Below, in pieces: positions 7,498-7,800 of a stretch of DNA of 7,800 nucleotides (its first letter is position 1; the number at the start of each line of letters is the position of its first letter). The stretch lies in assembly GCA_902795955.1 (NCBI GenBank), contig CADBNJ010000044.1, positions 1 through 7,800 of the forward strand, written 5' to 3'. The notes under the pieces are model-generated. The model was given only the letters and a program-made list of their open reading frames with translations. It was not told the DNA's origin and searched no databases. This DNA comes from Oscillospiraceae bacterium (lineage in GTDB: Bacteria; Bacillota; Clostridia; Saccharofermentanales; Saccharofermentanaceae). Position numbers and translations under genes: made by a program.

Positions 7498-7800
7498 GCA
7501 GAGTAGAGCTCAATGTTGGCAGCGTACATTGAGCAGTATACTGCGTAGGCAGAGTAAAGCTCAATCCTTGCGGCGTAGATTGAGCAGTATACTGCGTAGG
7601 CAGAGTAAAGCTCAATCCTTGCGGCGTAGATTGAGCAGTATACTGCGCAGGCAGAGTAAAGCTCAATCCTTGCGGTGTAGATTGAGCAGTATACTGCGCA
7701 GGCAGAGTAAAGCTCAATCCTTGCGGCGTAGATTGAGCAGTATACTGCGTAGGCAGAGTAAAGCTCAATCCTTGCGGTGTAGATTGAGCAGTATACTGCG
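7498..7800. repeat. Tandem array of a 51-bp palindrome-containing unit (5.9 copies, continues past the window)
   Basis: Units start at 7498, 7549, 7600, 7651, 7702 and 7753, exactly 51 bp apart; the last is cut after 48 bp by the window end. Units 2-6 differ from each other at only two positions (C/T in the hairpin loop, and C/T three bases from the unit end). Unit 1, at the array edge, differs from unit 2 at six positions. Each unit contains GCTCAATC, an 11-nt loop, and GATTGAGC, an 8-bp inverted repeat. Its last GC begins the perfect 12-bp palindrome GCAGTATACTGC, which is identical in all six copies. There are no variable spacers, so it is not CRISPR. Because 51 is divisible by three, several frames stay open through the array, including a minus-strand 17-residue repeat; this is not evidence of coding. 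A structured DNA or RNA element, or an array of protein-binding sites, is more likely. No function is recognised. Confidence 0.93.

Noticed and set aside
7242..7529. Minus-strand frame of 95 codons through the terminator into the tautomerase gene
   Set aside because: It overlaps a well-supported gene and its terminator, has no family resemblance, and begins within the repeat.
7442..7800. Minus-strand reading frame across the repeat array encoding a 17-residue repeat (GLSFTLPAQYTAQSTPQ-like), open at the window edge
   Set aside because: The 51-bp period keeps any stop-free frame open. Two minus frames and one plus frame are all open here. No ribosome binding site is seen, the only start is a TTG inside the repeat, and the palindromes explain the conservation better. 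It cannot be excluded that a real gene enters from beyond the window.
7498..7800. CRISPR array
   Set aside because: The whole 51-bp unit is conserved, with no variable spacers, and no cas genes are present.

Overview
The window looks like a chromosomal segment of an anaerobic, probably clostridial Bacillota. The evidence is purine-rich ribosome binding sites (GGAGG and close variants), a sequence type of membrane pyrophosphatase that fits anaerobes, and generally Clostridia-like proteins. This is inference from gene content; there is no rRNA or other marker gene.

Layout. Positions 35-2266 (minus) encode a complete membrane-integral, ion-pumping pyrophosphatase (HppA). It diverges from a plus-strand cluster across a 146-bp AT-rich spacer that carries a promoter-like sequence for each direction. 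The plus-strand cluster begins with a 1092-residue LacZ-type glycoside hydrolase family 2 protein (2413-5691) whose catalytic motifs appear to be missing. A HAD-family phosphatase of the phosphoglycolate phosphatase type follows (5688-6332), starting at a TTG that overlaps the previous stop codon. Next comes a Nudix hydrolase gene (6344-6943) interrupted by one in-frame TGA. The spacing (4-bp overlap, then 11 bp) suggests one transcript. A small MIF/phenylpyruvate-tautomerase-like gene (7008-7349) follows, with its own good ribosome binding site, a possible promoter, and a clear intrinsic terminator at 7354-7384.

The last 300 bp (7498-7800, running off the window) is a tandem array of a 51-bp unit, nearly six copies. 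Each unit holds an 8-bp inverted repeat around an 11-nt loop, followed at once by an invariant 12-bp perfect palindrome. The divergent first copy carries a compensatory base-pair change in the stem, so the fold itself seems to be maintained. This array and the LacZ-like protein lacking catalytic residues are the two most interesting items.

How the genes may work together: HppA uses pyrophosphate from biosynthesis to pump Na+ or H+. The HAD and Nudix proteins are typical housekeeping enzymes for phosphorylated or nucleoside-diphosphate metabolites. The role of the GH2-like protein is unclear: it has no signal peptide, so it is probably cytoplasmic, and it may bind rather than cleave a saccharide.
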